Of a stretch of 64,000 bases of DNA, positions 34,841 to 43,394 are shown piece by piece. The notes below the pieces were generated by a model. It was not told where the DNA came from, did no database searches, and saw only the letters and a list, made by a program, of their open reading frames with translations. The position numbers were made by a program, and so were the translations under genes. Numbering within the stretch: position 1 is the first letter of the stretch; each line of letters starts with the position of its first letter. Origin of the DNA: Wenjunlia tyrosinilytica (lineage in GTDB: Bacteria > Actinomycetota > Actinomycetes > Streptomycetales > Streptomycetaceae); assembly GCF_014646055.1 (NCBI RefSeq), contig NZ_BMMS01000024.1:92354-156353 (forward strand), in the 5' to 3' direction.

Positions 34841-34970
34841 TCGCGCCGCTCGGAGCGTATCGGCCCCACCGGCGGTTGCCATGGCGGTCCCGCGGGTCGG
34901 AACCGGGTCGCCGGGTGCGGTCCATCGGACAGCCCGCGCCGCCGCGGGTCGTTGCCCTAGCCTGAACCGC

Positions 34971-35567
34971 ATGGAGTGGGCGAACCTGGTGACCGCGGTC
35001 GCCAGCGCGGCCGCCGCGGTCGCGACGACGTACTTCGGCTATCTCACCGTCCGGCACCTGGTCCCCTTCCGCATGCCGTTCCGGCGCCGGACACCGGCGC
35101 CCGGGCCCGCCCCCGAGCCCGGACCGGATCCCGCCGCGGCCCCCGACGGGTCGTACGACGCCTTCATCTCCCATGCCCGGGAGGACACCGAGCAGGCCGA
35201 GCGGCTGGCCACGGACCTGCGGGAGCGGGGATTGCGGGTCTTCCTCGCCGGCTGCGTCGGCCTCGGCCTGGTCCGCTCCCTGGAGCAGGAGCGGGCGCTG
35301 CTCGGATCGGCCAACGGCGTCCTCGTCTTCAGCCGCGCCACGATGGCCGATCCGGCGGTCCAGGACGAGTACGCGGCCCTGCTCGACCGTGTGCACTCCG
35401 GGGGCCGAAGGCTCGTCCCGGTGCGGATCGACGACGCCGCGCTGCCCCCGCTGGCCGGGATCAGGGTGCCGTTGAAGCTCGCGGCCCCCGGCACGGACGA
35501 GTACGACGAGCAGATGGCCAGACTGGTGCTGGCCCTGTGCCCGCCCCGGCCCCCATCGGGGGCATGA
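34971..35567 (+). CDS. Membrane-anchored TIR-domain protein
   Basis: 198 residues from ATG 34971, divergent from glycerate kinase. A hydrophobic segment at about 5-26 anchors it, a basic and Pro-rich linker follows (31-60), then a TIR domain (61-190): YDAFISHAREDTEQAERLA, box-2-like FLAGCVGLGL, LVFSRATMADP and the QDEYAALL helix where Glu133 sits at the usual NADase glutamate position. The family cleaves NAD+ or makes signalling nucleotides, or acts as an adaptor. It starts the 35-48 kb island, and 16-bp repeats follow its stop. Confidence 0.85.
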   Translation: MEWANLVTAVASAAAAVATTYFGYLTVRHLVPFRMPFRRRTPAPGPAPEPGPDPAAAPDGSYDAFISHAREDTEQAERLATDLRERGLRVFLAGCVGLGLVRSLEQERALLGSANGVLVFSRATMADPAVQDEYAALLDRVHSGGRRLVPVRIDDAALPPLAGIRVPLKLAAPGTDEYDEQMARLVLALCPPRPPSGA

Positions 35568-35609
35568 CCGGCTGAGCGCGGACGCGACCTTCGCGGGCAG
35601 CGGCTTGGC

Positions 35610-35688
35610 AGACCCGGCCCGGGACAGACCGGCCCAGGCCGGACCCGGTCCAGGACGGACCCGGCTCAGGACGGACCCGGCCCAGCAG
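35610..35688. repeat. 16-bp tandem repeats, three good and two degenerate units
   Basis: GGACCCGGTCCAGGAC (35641-35656), GGACCCGGCTCAGGAC (35657-35672), GGACCCGGCCCAGCAG (35673-35688); two degenerate units precede at 35610-35640. It lies in the 293-bp gap between the two TIR genes. Each unit is partly self-complementary (GGACCCGGTCC). Confidence 0.75.
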
Positions 35689-35860
35689 GTGCGCCTTCGG
35701 CGGATGCGGCATCCCGCAGGCGGATGAGTGGCCGTCGCGGGAATTCATGAGCGGGAATGCGGTATTTCGGGAAAACGGTGCTGAGCCCGACCTTCCACTC
35801 CTACTGTTGATTACCAGAAGTCGCTGCCCTACGACTCGCCGCACATAGAAGGGCGAGCGC

Positions 35861-37297
35861 TTGATCGACGTGTTCATCTCCTACGCCCGCGAGGACGCCG
35901 ACTGGGCCAGAACCCTGGCCGACCGGCTCTGCGACCACGGGCTGAAGCCCTTCTTCGACGAGTGGAGCCTCCTGCCCGGGGACGTCGTGGTGCACCAACT
36001 CGACCAGGCCATCCGCCGGTCCACCAGCGGAATCGCGGTGGTCAGCCGGGCGTCGGCGCGCTCGCCGCGGGCGCTGGACGAGTACGCGGCGCTGGTCGAG
36101 GCCTCGGCCGAGCGTGAACTGCGCTTCATCCCGGTACTGCTGGGCGATGTGGACCTGCCGCCGTTCGCGGCCAACCGGGTCTGGCGAGACTTCCGCAGCG
36201 TCGGCGGGCGGGACTGGGAGGACAAGGTCGGCGAACTCGCCGCCGCCATCCTGACCCCCGTGAGCGCTCCTCCCCGCGCCCCCGGAAAGGCGGTCGCGGA
36301 GGAGAACCTGAAGGCCGCGCTCCCGTCACCGGCGCGCCCGGTCACCGAGCCGGACCAGCACACGATCGTGGTCTGCTACGCCGCCGCCGACGCCGAGTAC
36401 GGCGGGCAGCTCGCCGACCAGCTCAGGAGGGCCGGGTTACCGGTCTGGTCGGTCGGCGACCTGCTGCCCGGAGACGCCCAGTTCTGGAAGATCCGGCAGC
36501 AACTCACGTACGCGGTCGCCGTGGTGGTGCTGATGTCCCCGCAGTCGCAGGACTCCGACGACATCACCCGGATGATCCTCGAAGGCATGCTGCGGGGACG
36601 CCCGTTCTTCCCGATCCTCCTGCACGGCGATCGCAACTACCATCTGGCCAACACCTGGTACGTCGACGCTCGTGACGGCCGACTGCTCGGTGACGGCGAA
36701 GTCGGCATGCTGCGGCGGCTCCACGAGGCGGAGGCCGACGGCCGCCCGCTCGAAGCCGCCGCGGTCCTGCCCGCACCACTCGAGCGCCCCCCGGTCCCCG
36801 CGGTCCGTGTACCGGTCGCCACCTCGCTGGACCGGCTGGACGGCTACCTCGGCGAGGGGCGCTACGAGCACGCCGACCTCCAGACCACCGCGATCCTTCT
36901 GGAGGCCTCGGACCGGCTGGACGAAGGGTGGATGCGAGCGCCCCACGCCGCCCGGCTGCCGGGCCGACTGCTGGCCGGGATCGACGCCGTCTGGTCCCGG
37001 CACACACACCAGCGGCAGGGATTCCTCGCACAGCGGAGCCTTGCCCAGGTGCACGACAGGCGGCACTCCCGCTTCCTTCCGCTGTCCATGGCCCTCGGAT
37101 GGCGGAACTCGGCGGAAGACCTCATGCCCAGGCTCTACCACGACTTCGCGGATCGGGCCGGGCCCGGAAAGCGCGCGGGGTTCTTCCCCACGCTGCGCAA
37201 CCCGCAGAACGAACGGTTCCTGGACTGGTACGACCAGTGGACCGCGACCGTGCTGGCCGTTCATGTGCGGCTCGGCGAGTGGGGGGACTCCCAATGA
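35861..37297 (+). CDS. TIR-TIR-GUN4-like protein
   Basis: 478 residues; TTG start at 35861 with GAAGGG upstream. First TIR (1-135): IDVFISYAREDADWARTLAD, FFDEWSLLPGD, DEYAALVEAS with Glu74 at the catalytic position. Second TIR-like domain (167-300): IVVCYAAADAEYGGQLADQL, VWSVGDLLPGD, LEGMLRGRPFFPILL; its catalytic region is less typical. The C-terminal domain (322-475) resembles GUN4: LDGYLGEGRYEHADLQTTAI, DEGWMR, AGIDAVWSRHTHQRQGF. GUN4 binds porphyrins in phototrophs and occurs fused to signalling modules in other bacteria. The stop overlaps the SPFH gene start (ATGA), so the two products are made together. The GUN4 call is by pattern only. Confidence 0.75.
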   Translation: MIDVFISYAREDADWARTLADRLCDHGLKPFFDEWSLLPGDVVVHQLDQAIRRSTSGIAVVSRASARSPRALDEYAALVEASAERELRFIPVLLGDVDLPPFAANRVWRDFRSVGGRDWEDKVGELAAAILTPVSAPPRAPGKAVAEENLKAALPSPARPVTEPDQHTIVVCYAAADAEYGGQLADQLRRAGLPVWSVGDLLPGDAQFWKIRQQLTYAVAVVVLMSPQSQDSDDITRMILEGMLRGRPFFPILLHGDRNYHLANTWYVDARDGRLLGDGEVGMLRRLHEAEADGRPLEAAAVLPAPLERPPVPAVRVPVATSLDRLDGYLGEGRYEHADLQTTAILLEASDRLDEGWMRAPHAARLPGRLLAGIDAVWSRHTHQRQGFLAQRSLAQVHDRRHSRFLPLSMALGWRNSAEDLMPRLYHDFADRAGPGKRAGFFPTLRNPQNERFLDWYDQWTATVLAVHVRLGEWGDSQ

Positions 37298-39093
37298 TCA
37301 GTGTCTTGTTCGTCATCCTTCTGCTGGGATCCGCCGGCTGCGTCGGCTGGTTCGGACGGGTGGCGGTCCCGACCGACCATGTCGGCATCGTGAGGCGGCG
37401 GATCGGACGCTCCGATCCGAATCCCGTGTTCAACAAGATCGCCCCGAACAACACCCGGGGCATACAGGCCCGCACATTGCTCCCGGACCGGTTCACCTGG
37501 CTCATGCCCGGGGTCTACACGGTGGAGTTCGTCCCCCGGGTGCACATTCCGGCGGGCAGGATCGGCCTCGTCCGGGCGAAGGAGGGCCGTGGCCGCCCCG
37601 CCAACCGCCCGATCGCCACGCATGTGGAGTGCGACAACTTCCAGGACGGGCAGAGGTTTCTGCTCGCGGGCGGGGAACAGGGCCAGCAGGTGGCCACGCT
37701 GGCCGGGGACCAGTCCTACCGCATCAACACCAAGCTGTTCAGCGTCGAGATCGTCCCCCGCACCTATGTACCTCCCGGCACCATCGGCCTGGTGGAGGCC
37801 AGAGCGGGCAAGGTCCGGCCTCCGGACCAGCCGTTCGGCCGGTTCGTGGAGTGCAACAGCTTCCAGGACGGGCATGCCTTCCTCTCCGGCGGCGGAGAGC
37901 AGGGCAAGCAGTTGGCCATCCTCGGCGGCGGGACCCACTACGACATCAACACGGCCCTGTTCCATGTGATCACCGTCGACAATGTCTCGGCGTCCCTGGA
38001 GGACCTGACCGCCGACCACCTCAAGGAGATATCCATCCCCGTCGGTGAGACCGGGGTGGTCATCGCCCTCGACGGCGCGGAGCCCGAGCGGACAGGGGCC
38101 GGCACGGTCGCCCCCAGGGTGCCCGGCCACCGCAGCTTCCGCCTGCCCTGGGTCTTCCTCGACCAAGGGGGACAGCGGGGTGTGCAGGAAGAGACCCTGG
38201 GCGAGGGCACCGTCTACGCGCTCAACCCCTGGCTCGTGCGGGTGATGCTGATCCCCACGCGCCTTCTCATCCTGAAATGGACCAACAAGAGCGACTCGGA
38301 GTCGGTGAACTACGACGCGGCGCTGGAGCAGATCGCGGTCAACGTCCAGGGGCACCGGCTGCATGTGGAAATGAGCCAGAACCTCCAGATCCCCAGGGAG
38401 GCAGCGCCGAAGCTGGTCAGCCGCTTCGGTGGCACGCAGACGTCGGGCATCGGCGGACTGGTGCACGACCGGCTTCCCGTGCAGCGCTTCGTCCGGGACG
38501 TGCTCGGCGCCACGGTCGCCGGATACTTCAGCGGGATCGCCACGGCCAGCACCGTCCGCGAATTCCTGCGCGAGTACGACGACACCCGCACCCTGCTGAC
38601 CGACAAGGTCCGAGCCGCCCTCGACAGCTGGGGTGTGCAAGCGCTCAGCACCACACTCGGCGACTTCGAGCCGGAGGACCCCTCGCTCTACGCGGCGTTC
38701 AAGAACAAGTTCGACTCCGAAATGCACGGTGAGAAGCTCGAGGTGGATCTGACCAACGCCGGCCTCGAGGACCGGATCGACGCGATCCGGGTGGCCGCGG
38801 AGAAGCGGCGCACCGGAATGGAGCTCGAGGCGGAGATCAACGCCCTGGGGCGGGACAATGTGGCGATGATCCGGATCGTCCGGGAGTTCTCGAAGATGCA
38901 GGTCCCGGACTACATCGGCGGCGGAGACGTCTCCGGCTATGTGCAGGCGCTGCCGATGGGCGCGCTGCGCGACCTGCTCGGTCGGCTGCGGCAGCTGCGC
39001 ACGGAGCACCAGCTCAGTCCGGACGCGGCGCCGCGGCTGACCAAGGGGGAACCCGAATCGGAGCAGGTCGAGGAGGGGCACCCCATGAGCTGA
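37294..39093 (+). CDS. SPFH/Band 7 (flotillin-like) membrane protein with internal repeats
   Basis: 599 residues, ATG 37294 overlapping the previous stop. N-terminal membrane anchor (2-22). Three copies of a ~75-residue beta module follow: 80-152 and 153-228 share the pattern P-G-x-IGLV ... VEC-x2-FQDG ... GGEQG-x-Q ... INT-x-LF-x-V, and a diverged copy runs from about 249 to 320. An SPFH-type domain (about 320-500) with VNVQGHRLHVEMSQNLQIP precedes a helical stretch rich in charged residues (about 505-560). Flotillin-like proteins form large membrane rings or rafts. Coupling to the TIR-GUN4 gene suggests it localises or cages that protein. Confidence 0.8.
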   Translation: MISVLFVILLLGSAGCVGWFGRVAVPTDHVGIVRRRIGRSDPNPVFNKIAPNNTRGIQARTLLPDRFTWLMPGVYTVEFVPRVHIPAGRIGLVRAKEGRGRPANRPIATHVECDNFQDGQRFLLAGGEQGQQVATLAGDQSYRINTKLFSVEIVPRTYVPPGTIGLVEARAGKVRPPDQPFGRFVECNSFQDGHAFLSGGGEQGKQLAILGGGTHYDINTALFHVITVDNVSASLEDLTADHLKEISIPVGETGVVIALDGAEPERTGAGTVAPRVPGHRSFRLPWVFLDQGGQRGVQEETLGEGTVYALNPWLVRVMLIPTRLLILKWTNKSDSESVNYDAALEQIAVNVQGHRLHVEMSQNLQIPREAAPKLVSRFGGTQTSGIGGLVHDRLPVQRFVRDVLGATVAGYFSGIATASTVREFLREYDDTRTLLTDKVRAALDSWGVQALSTTLGDFEPEDPSLYAAFKNKFDSEMHGEKLEVDLTNAGLEDRIDAIRVAAEKRRTGMELEAEINALGRDNVAMIRIVREFSKMQVPDYIGGGDVSGYVQALPMGALRDLLGRLRQLRTEHQLSPDAAPRLTKGEPESEQVEEGHPMS

Positions 39094-39195
39094 CCGGCGG
39101 GGAATCGGTCCGAACGCGTCCTCGGCGGCCCGCCATCCGGGGGTCGGGCGCCGCAAAGCCGGTACCAGGGTCCGCACAGCGGGAAGACCCTTCGC

Positions 39196-40263
39196 ATGGC
39201 AGAGAGCCCGCGGGACAGTGCGCTGTTCGACAAGGTACTGGGGGGATGGTCGGGGCGCATCGCCGGGAACATGCTCGGCAAGCCCGTCGAGGAGGGAGAG
39301 CACTGGACCCGCGACCACATCCGCCGGTATCTGGAGCGTGCCTCGGCCCTTCCCCTGACCGACTACGTACCCGCGCTCGACCCGCCCGATCCCGCGTTCG
39401 AGCTGCGACCGGAGTGGGCCGAGTGCACCCGGGGGCGGATCGACGGAAGCTGCCGCGACGACGACATCGACTACAGCATCCTCGGGCTGCACCTCCTGGA
39501 GACCCACGGCTTCGACTTCACCACCGAGCAGGTCGGTGAGATGTGGCTGACCCTGCTGCCCCACCTCCAGACGTTCACCGCGGAACGGGTCGCCTACCGC
39601 AACCTCGTCAACGGCCTGCGGCCGACCCTCACGGCCACCGTCGGCAACCCGTACCAGGACTGGATCGGCGCGCTCATCCGCGCGGACATCTTCGGGTGGA
39701 CTAATCCGGGCGACCCTCGTCGAGCGGCGGCTCTGGCCCGCCGTGACGCGGTGCTGTCCCACACGGGCAACGGTGTCTACGCGGCGATGTGGGCCGCCGC
39801 GGTGATCGCGGCGGCATTCGAGGCGAAGTCGCCACGGGCGGCGGTGGAGGCGGGTCTCGGCTTCGTACCACCGGGGTGCGAGCTGGTGCGGACGGTGCGC
39901 CGCATGCTCGACCTCCACGCCTCCAACGCCACCTGGGACGAGGCGCTCACCGAACTCGACCGCACGGTGGGCCGGTTGCACTGGATCCACGCCGTGCCCA
40001 ACGCGGGGATCATCACCGCGGGGTTGCTGTGGGGCGAGGGCGATTTCACCACGACCATCGCCCTGACCGTGCGGGGCGGCCTGGACACCGACTCCAGCGG
40101 CGCGACGGCCGGCTCGGTGGCGGGCGTGATGTGCGGGGCGGCGGCGATCCCCCCGCAGTGGACCGACCCCTTGGGCGACCGCGTCCGCAGCGCGGTGTTC
40201 GGCTTCGACGGCTCCTCGATCGCCGACCTGGCCCGCAGAACAGCGCTCCTGGCGGAGGGGTAG
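39196..40263 (+). CDS. ADP-ribosylglycohydrolase-family protein
   Basis: 355 residues, ATG 39196 with GGGAAG upstream, 103 bp after the SPFH gene. All-helical ARH fold: LGGWSGRIAGNMLGKPVE at the N-terminus, a first metal site DDDID (88-92) and a second site GGLDTDSSGATAGSVAG (294-310), the family hallmark. ARH proteins remove ADP-ribose from proteins, nucleic acids or small molecules using two Mg2+ ions. Beside TIR domains, which split NAD+ to ADP-ribose products, it could clear signals, protect self or reverse ADP-ribosylation (inference). Confidence 0.9.
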   Translation: MAESPRDSALFDKVLGGWSGRIAGNMLGKPVEEGEHWTRDHIRRYLERASALPLTDYVPALDPPDPAFELRPEWAECTRGRIDGSCRDDDIDYSILGLHLLETHGFDFTTEQVGEMWLTLLPHLQTFTAERVAYRNLVNGLRPTLTATVGNPYQDWIGALIRADIFGWTNPGDPRRAAALARRDAVLSHTGNGVYAAMWAAAVIAAAFEAKSPRAAVEAGLGFVPPGCELVRTVRRMLDLHASNATWDEALTELDRTVGRLHWIHAVPNAGIITAGLLWGEGDFTTTIALTVRGGLDTDSSGATAGSVAGVMCGAAAIPPQWTDPLGDRVRSAVFGFDGSSIADLARRTALLAEG

Positions 40264-40404
40264 CGAACGAGGCATGTGACAGCGCCCCCCGGCTTGATGC
40301 ATACGCCCCCCCTACGCCAGACTCATCCAACAACCGGAGTCGTAGGTTTCAGCTGCGCGTCGGTCGTTGACTGTTGTGTCCGCCTGTCCTCGAAGAGGAG
40401 TAAA

Positions 40405-40509
40405 TTGCACAGGTCAGTGGTAGTGGCGGCGTCCTGCCTCATAGTGCTCGGAGGGGCCATTTTTATGTGGCTCATTGAGGCCCAAAACCAGGGCATCCAT
40501 CCGGTCTGA
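40405..40509 (+). CDS. 34-residue single-pass membrane peptide
   Basis: TTG start at 40405 with AGAGGAG 4 bp upstream. Basic N-terminus (LHRS), hydrophobic core VVVAASCLIVLGGAIFMWLI, and polar tail EAQNQGIHPV. A T-followed terminator hairpin stands 23 bp after the stop, so this is a compact transcription unit of its own. A longer frame starting at 40276 lacks a ribosome-binding site. Size and build resemble small membrane toxins or regulatory peptides. Family not recognised. Confidence 0.55.
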   Translation: MHRSVVVAASCLIVLGGAIFMWLIEAQNQGIHPV

Positions 40510-40531
40510 CTCCGGGCACCTTCCCGCCTCC

Positions 40532-40570
40532 AGCCACCGCCCCCGGGACACCGAGGCGGTGGCTTTATTC
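40532..40570 (+). terminator. Rho-independent terminator
   Basis: AGCCACCGCC (40532-40541) pairs perfectly with GGCGGTGGCT (40555-40564), followed by TTATTC. A classic stem plus T-rich tail, rare in this GC-rich sequence. Confidence 0.88.
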
Positions 40571-40675
40571 AACAACGCCGTCTGGCGGATTCCCCGGCCG
40601 TGTGGCCTGAGTTGTTTCCGTGCCTCATCCGGCAAGGATTGAGATGAACAGAGGCTGATCGGAGCGGGGGGACTC

Positions 40676-42808
40676 ATGAGCGGCGCGCACAATGACGTCA
40701 GTGGGACGGTCGAGGGGCCCAGTATCCAGGCCGGGGCCGTCTACGGGGGCATTCGCATCGGGGGCGCGGACGCGGACGGCGGCCCGCGGTCACCGTGGCA
40801 GCTACCGCCTCGTGTCCGGATGGCGGACCGGGCTGCCGAGTTGGAACTCCTGGAGCGGTTCAGGACACGTGCCATGGAGGAGGACGGGCGCACCCTGGTC
40901 GCCGTGTCGGGGCTGGGCGGCGTGGGGAAGACGGTCCTGTCGCTGGCGTGGCTGCACCGCCTCCGCCCGCACTTCCCCGACGGTCAGTTGTACGCGGACC
41001 TCGGGGCGGAGTCAACGGGTGGGCCGGTGGGACCGGCGGAGGTGCTCGGCCGATTCCTCAGAGGACTCGGCGTCACACCGGAGCGGATCCCGCAAGCCGT
41101 GGACGAGCGCCTTGCCCTCTACCGCTCGCTCACGGCGCAGCGCAGGCTCGTCGTACTCCTCGACGACGCCCTCACCGCCGCTCAAGTGAGACCCTTGCTG
41201 CCGAGCGGGCGCAGTGTGACCGCTGTGACGAGCCGATGGCGCCTTCCCGGCCTGTCGGTGGACGGCTGCTGTCCCGTGCACCTCGAACCGCTGGACACCG
41301 AGGCCGCCGTGGAGTTGCTGGCCTCGACGCTGGATGACGACAGGGTGGACAACGAACCCGACCAGGCCCGCACTCTGGTCGATCTGTGTGCCCGGCTGCC
41401 GCTCGCCGTGCGTGTGGCCGGAGCCCGGCTGGCGGCCCGGCCGAGGCGCCCGCTCACGACCATGGTGCGTGCCCTGACCGAGGAGCGCGGTCGGCTGGCC
41501 GCGCTGGCCATCGAGGGGGATCACAACGTGCGGGCGACACTCGACCTTTCGTATCAGGAGTTACCGGAGGCGGCGCGCAGGCTGTACCGGCTGCTCGGGC
41601 TGTACCCGGGCCCCACCTTCGGCAGTGGCGTGGCCGCCGCCGTGCTGGGCGGATCCGCGCAGACGCAGGGGGACGCCTCAACTGTTCTCGACCTGCTCCT
41701 CGACGCCAATCTGATCTCCGACGTCGGAGGCGAGCGCTTCCGCTTCCACGAATTGGTGCGCCTGCACGCGGCCGCTCGGGCGGAGGAGGACGAGACGGCC
41801 GAGGTCCGCGAGGCCGCCGTCCGCCGTGTCTTCGACCATCTCCTGGCCTCCGCCACCAACGCCGAGGCGGCGATCGACCCGCATCACCGGTCGTTGCCGC
41901 GCACCCTGGGCCCCGAGCCGGTGGAGGCCGAGGAGTTCGGCGAGGACGGCGTGGGCGCGCTGGAGTGGCTCGAGGAGGAACTGGCCAACTTGATGGCGGT
42001 AGTGCGCCGGGCCCGCCACTTGGGACTTCCGACGGTCACTTGGCAGCTCGTCGACGCGATGTGGCCGCTGTTCACCCGGCACAAGCACTACGACTTCTGG
42101 CGGACCGCGCACGAGGAGGGCCTGGCCGCCGCGCGCGAGTGCGACGACCTCGCGGCGCAGTGCCGGATGCTCACCTCGGGCGGGCTGGGGGAGCTCGACA
42201 TGGCCAGGCACACAAGGGCGTTGGAGATGTTCGAGCAGGCGGCGCTGCTCTTCCGGCAGCAGGGGGACCGGCTCGGCCACGCGCGCACACACAACTACCG
42301 GGGTCTGGCCCATCAGGGCCTCGGTCAACTCGACGAGGCGGTAGGAGCCTTCGAGCTGGCGGCCGCCGAATGCCCACGGTGGAACGACCCGAGGGCGGGT
42401 GGGCTCGCCCGGCTCAACCTCGCCGATGTAGCGGTTTCGCGGGGCCGGCTGGAAGATGCGGCGGACCACGCCGACACGGCCCGGCGCATCCTCCTGGAGC
42501 ACGGTGACCCCTACAACGCGGCCAGAGCGGCGACCCTGCTCGGCAGAGCGGACCTCGGCCGCGGCCGGTTGGACTCAGCCGGGGTGCACTTGGAGTCGGC
42601 CCTGGCGACGTTCCGCCGGATGACGGCGGGATTCGAGACCGCCAGGGCGCTGGAGGGCCTGGCCGAACTGGCCCAACGGCGTGAGAAGTTGCAGCTCGCG
42701 CGTGAGCGCTACAGGGAGGCACTGGAGCTGTACACCGCTCTTGGCGTTCCCGCCGCCGAAGCCGCACGGGAACGCCTGGAACAGCTGCAAGGGCCGCCGA
42801 CCGGCTGA
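40676..42808 (+). CDS. NB-ARC/TPR (NLR-like) protein with RHIM-like N-terminal motif
   Basis: 710 residues, ATG 40676 with a G-rich ribosome-binding site. Residues 7-30 hold SGTVEGPSIQAGAVYGGI, a Gly-spaced motif with a (V/I)Q-x-G core like RHIM-type bacterial amyloid-signalling sequences found on NLR-like proteins and their effectors. The NB-ARC ATPase follows (about 50-330) with P-loop GLGGVGKT (79-86) and Walker B LVVLLDDAL, then a winged-helix part (FRFHELVRLHA) and tetratricopeptide repeats (about 450-700). STAND ATPases of this kind sense a ligand with the repeats and oligomerise. No effector domain is fused, so a partner with the same motif is expected elsewhere. Confidence 0.85.
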   Translation: MSGAHNDVSGTVEGPSIQAGAVYGGIRIGGADADGGPRSPWQLPPRVRMADRAAELELLERFRTRAMEEDGRTLVAVSGLGGVGKTVLSLAWLHRLRPHFPDGQLYADLGAESTGGPVGPAEVLGRFLRGLGVTPERIPQAVDERLALYRSLTAQRRLVVLLDDALTAAQVRPLLPSGRSVTAVTSRWRLPGLSVDGCCPVHLEPLDTEAAVELLASTLDDDRVDNEPDQARTLVDLCARLPLAVRVAGARLAARPRRPLTTMVRALTEERGRLAALAIEGDHNVRATLDLSYQELPEAARRLYRLLGLYPGPTFGSGVAAAVLGGSAQTQGDASTVLDLLLDANLISDVGGERFRFHELVRLHAAARAEEDETAEVREAAVRRVFDHLLASATNAEAAIDPHHRSLPRTLGPEPVEAEEFGEDGVGALEWLEEELANLMAVVRRARHLGLPTVTWQLVDAMWPLFTRHKHYDFWRTAHEEGLAAARECDDLAAQCRMLTSGGLGELDMARHTRALEMFEQAALLFRQQGDRLGHARTHNYRGLAHQGLGQLDEAVGAFELAAAECPRWNDPRAGGLARLNLADVAVSRGRLEDAADHADTARRILLEHGDPYNAARAATLLGRADLGRGRLDSAGVHLESALATFRRMTAGFETARALEGLAELAQRREKLQLARERYREALELYTALGVPAAEAARERLEQLQGPPTG

Positions 42809-42830
42809 CGCAACCGGGGCCCATCACCGA

Positions 42831-43394
42831 CTATCGCCGGGACGGCGGCAGCAGGTGCGACCGCGCGGCCCGCAGACGCACCCTGCGGACCGCCGCGGTG
42901 GCCAGGACGGCCGACGGCACTCCTGCCGCCAGCCAGGCGTGGATCAAGGACGCCCACATGGACCACGCCGGCGTGCCCTCACCGATGTTGACGCTCAGCA
43001 CCGTGGGCTCACTGCCACCTATGCGCACCAGGCTCCCTGTCCGCGCCCGAACAGCCACCACCAGAGCCCCGGGATGGCGGGCGACCAGTTCCGCCAACCT
43101 GGGCCCGGGTTCGCCGGGCACTGTTTGGACCAGCACGTCCGCCACGGCCGCCCACTCGTCCGGCCCGGGCAGCGCCACTCGCAGGTGGTGTTCCCGCACC
43201 GGCGCTCCGGTGTCCAGGGGCACCACCGTCGTCTCGACCTCGGCGATGGGCCCGGTGGCGGACTCGGTGAGAAGGGCCAGGGCTCCGGGCCGAGTCGGAT
43301 CATTCGGCGCCAGCAGCGCCGCCCTCGGCGGCACTCCCCTGCCAGGCCGGGGAGCCCGGACTCTCGGGGAGTCCGCAGTATGCACAGTCATCAC
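42831..43394 (-). CDS. Hypothetical protein with C-terminal hydrophobic segment
   Basis: 187 residues; GTG 43394 (GGGGAG upstream) or ATG 43391, both overlapping the stop of the upstream GT-B-like gene, so the two are coupled. N-terminus basic and Pro-rich; the middle (about 40-125) looks like a small alpha/beta domain (LALLTESATGPIAEVETTVV, VALPGPDEWAAVADVLVQ). A hydrophobic stretch, WASLIHAWLAAGVPSAVLAT (about 149-168), is followed by a basic tail, compatible with a membrane tail anchor. No family recognised. It converges with the NB-ARC gene with a 22-bp gap. Confidence 0.7.
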   Translation of the reverse strand: MMTVHTADSPRVRAPRPGRGVPPRAALLAPNDPTRPGALALLTESATGPIAEVETTVVPLDTGAPVREHHLRVALPGPDEWAAVADVLVQTVPGEPGPRLAELVARHPGALVVAVRARTGSLVRIGGSEPTVLSVNIGEGTPAWSMWASLIHAWLAAGVPSAVLATAAVRRVRLRAARSHLLPPSRR

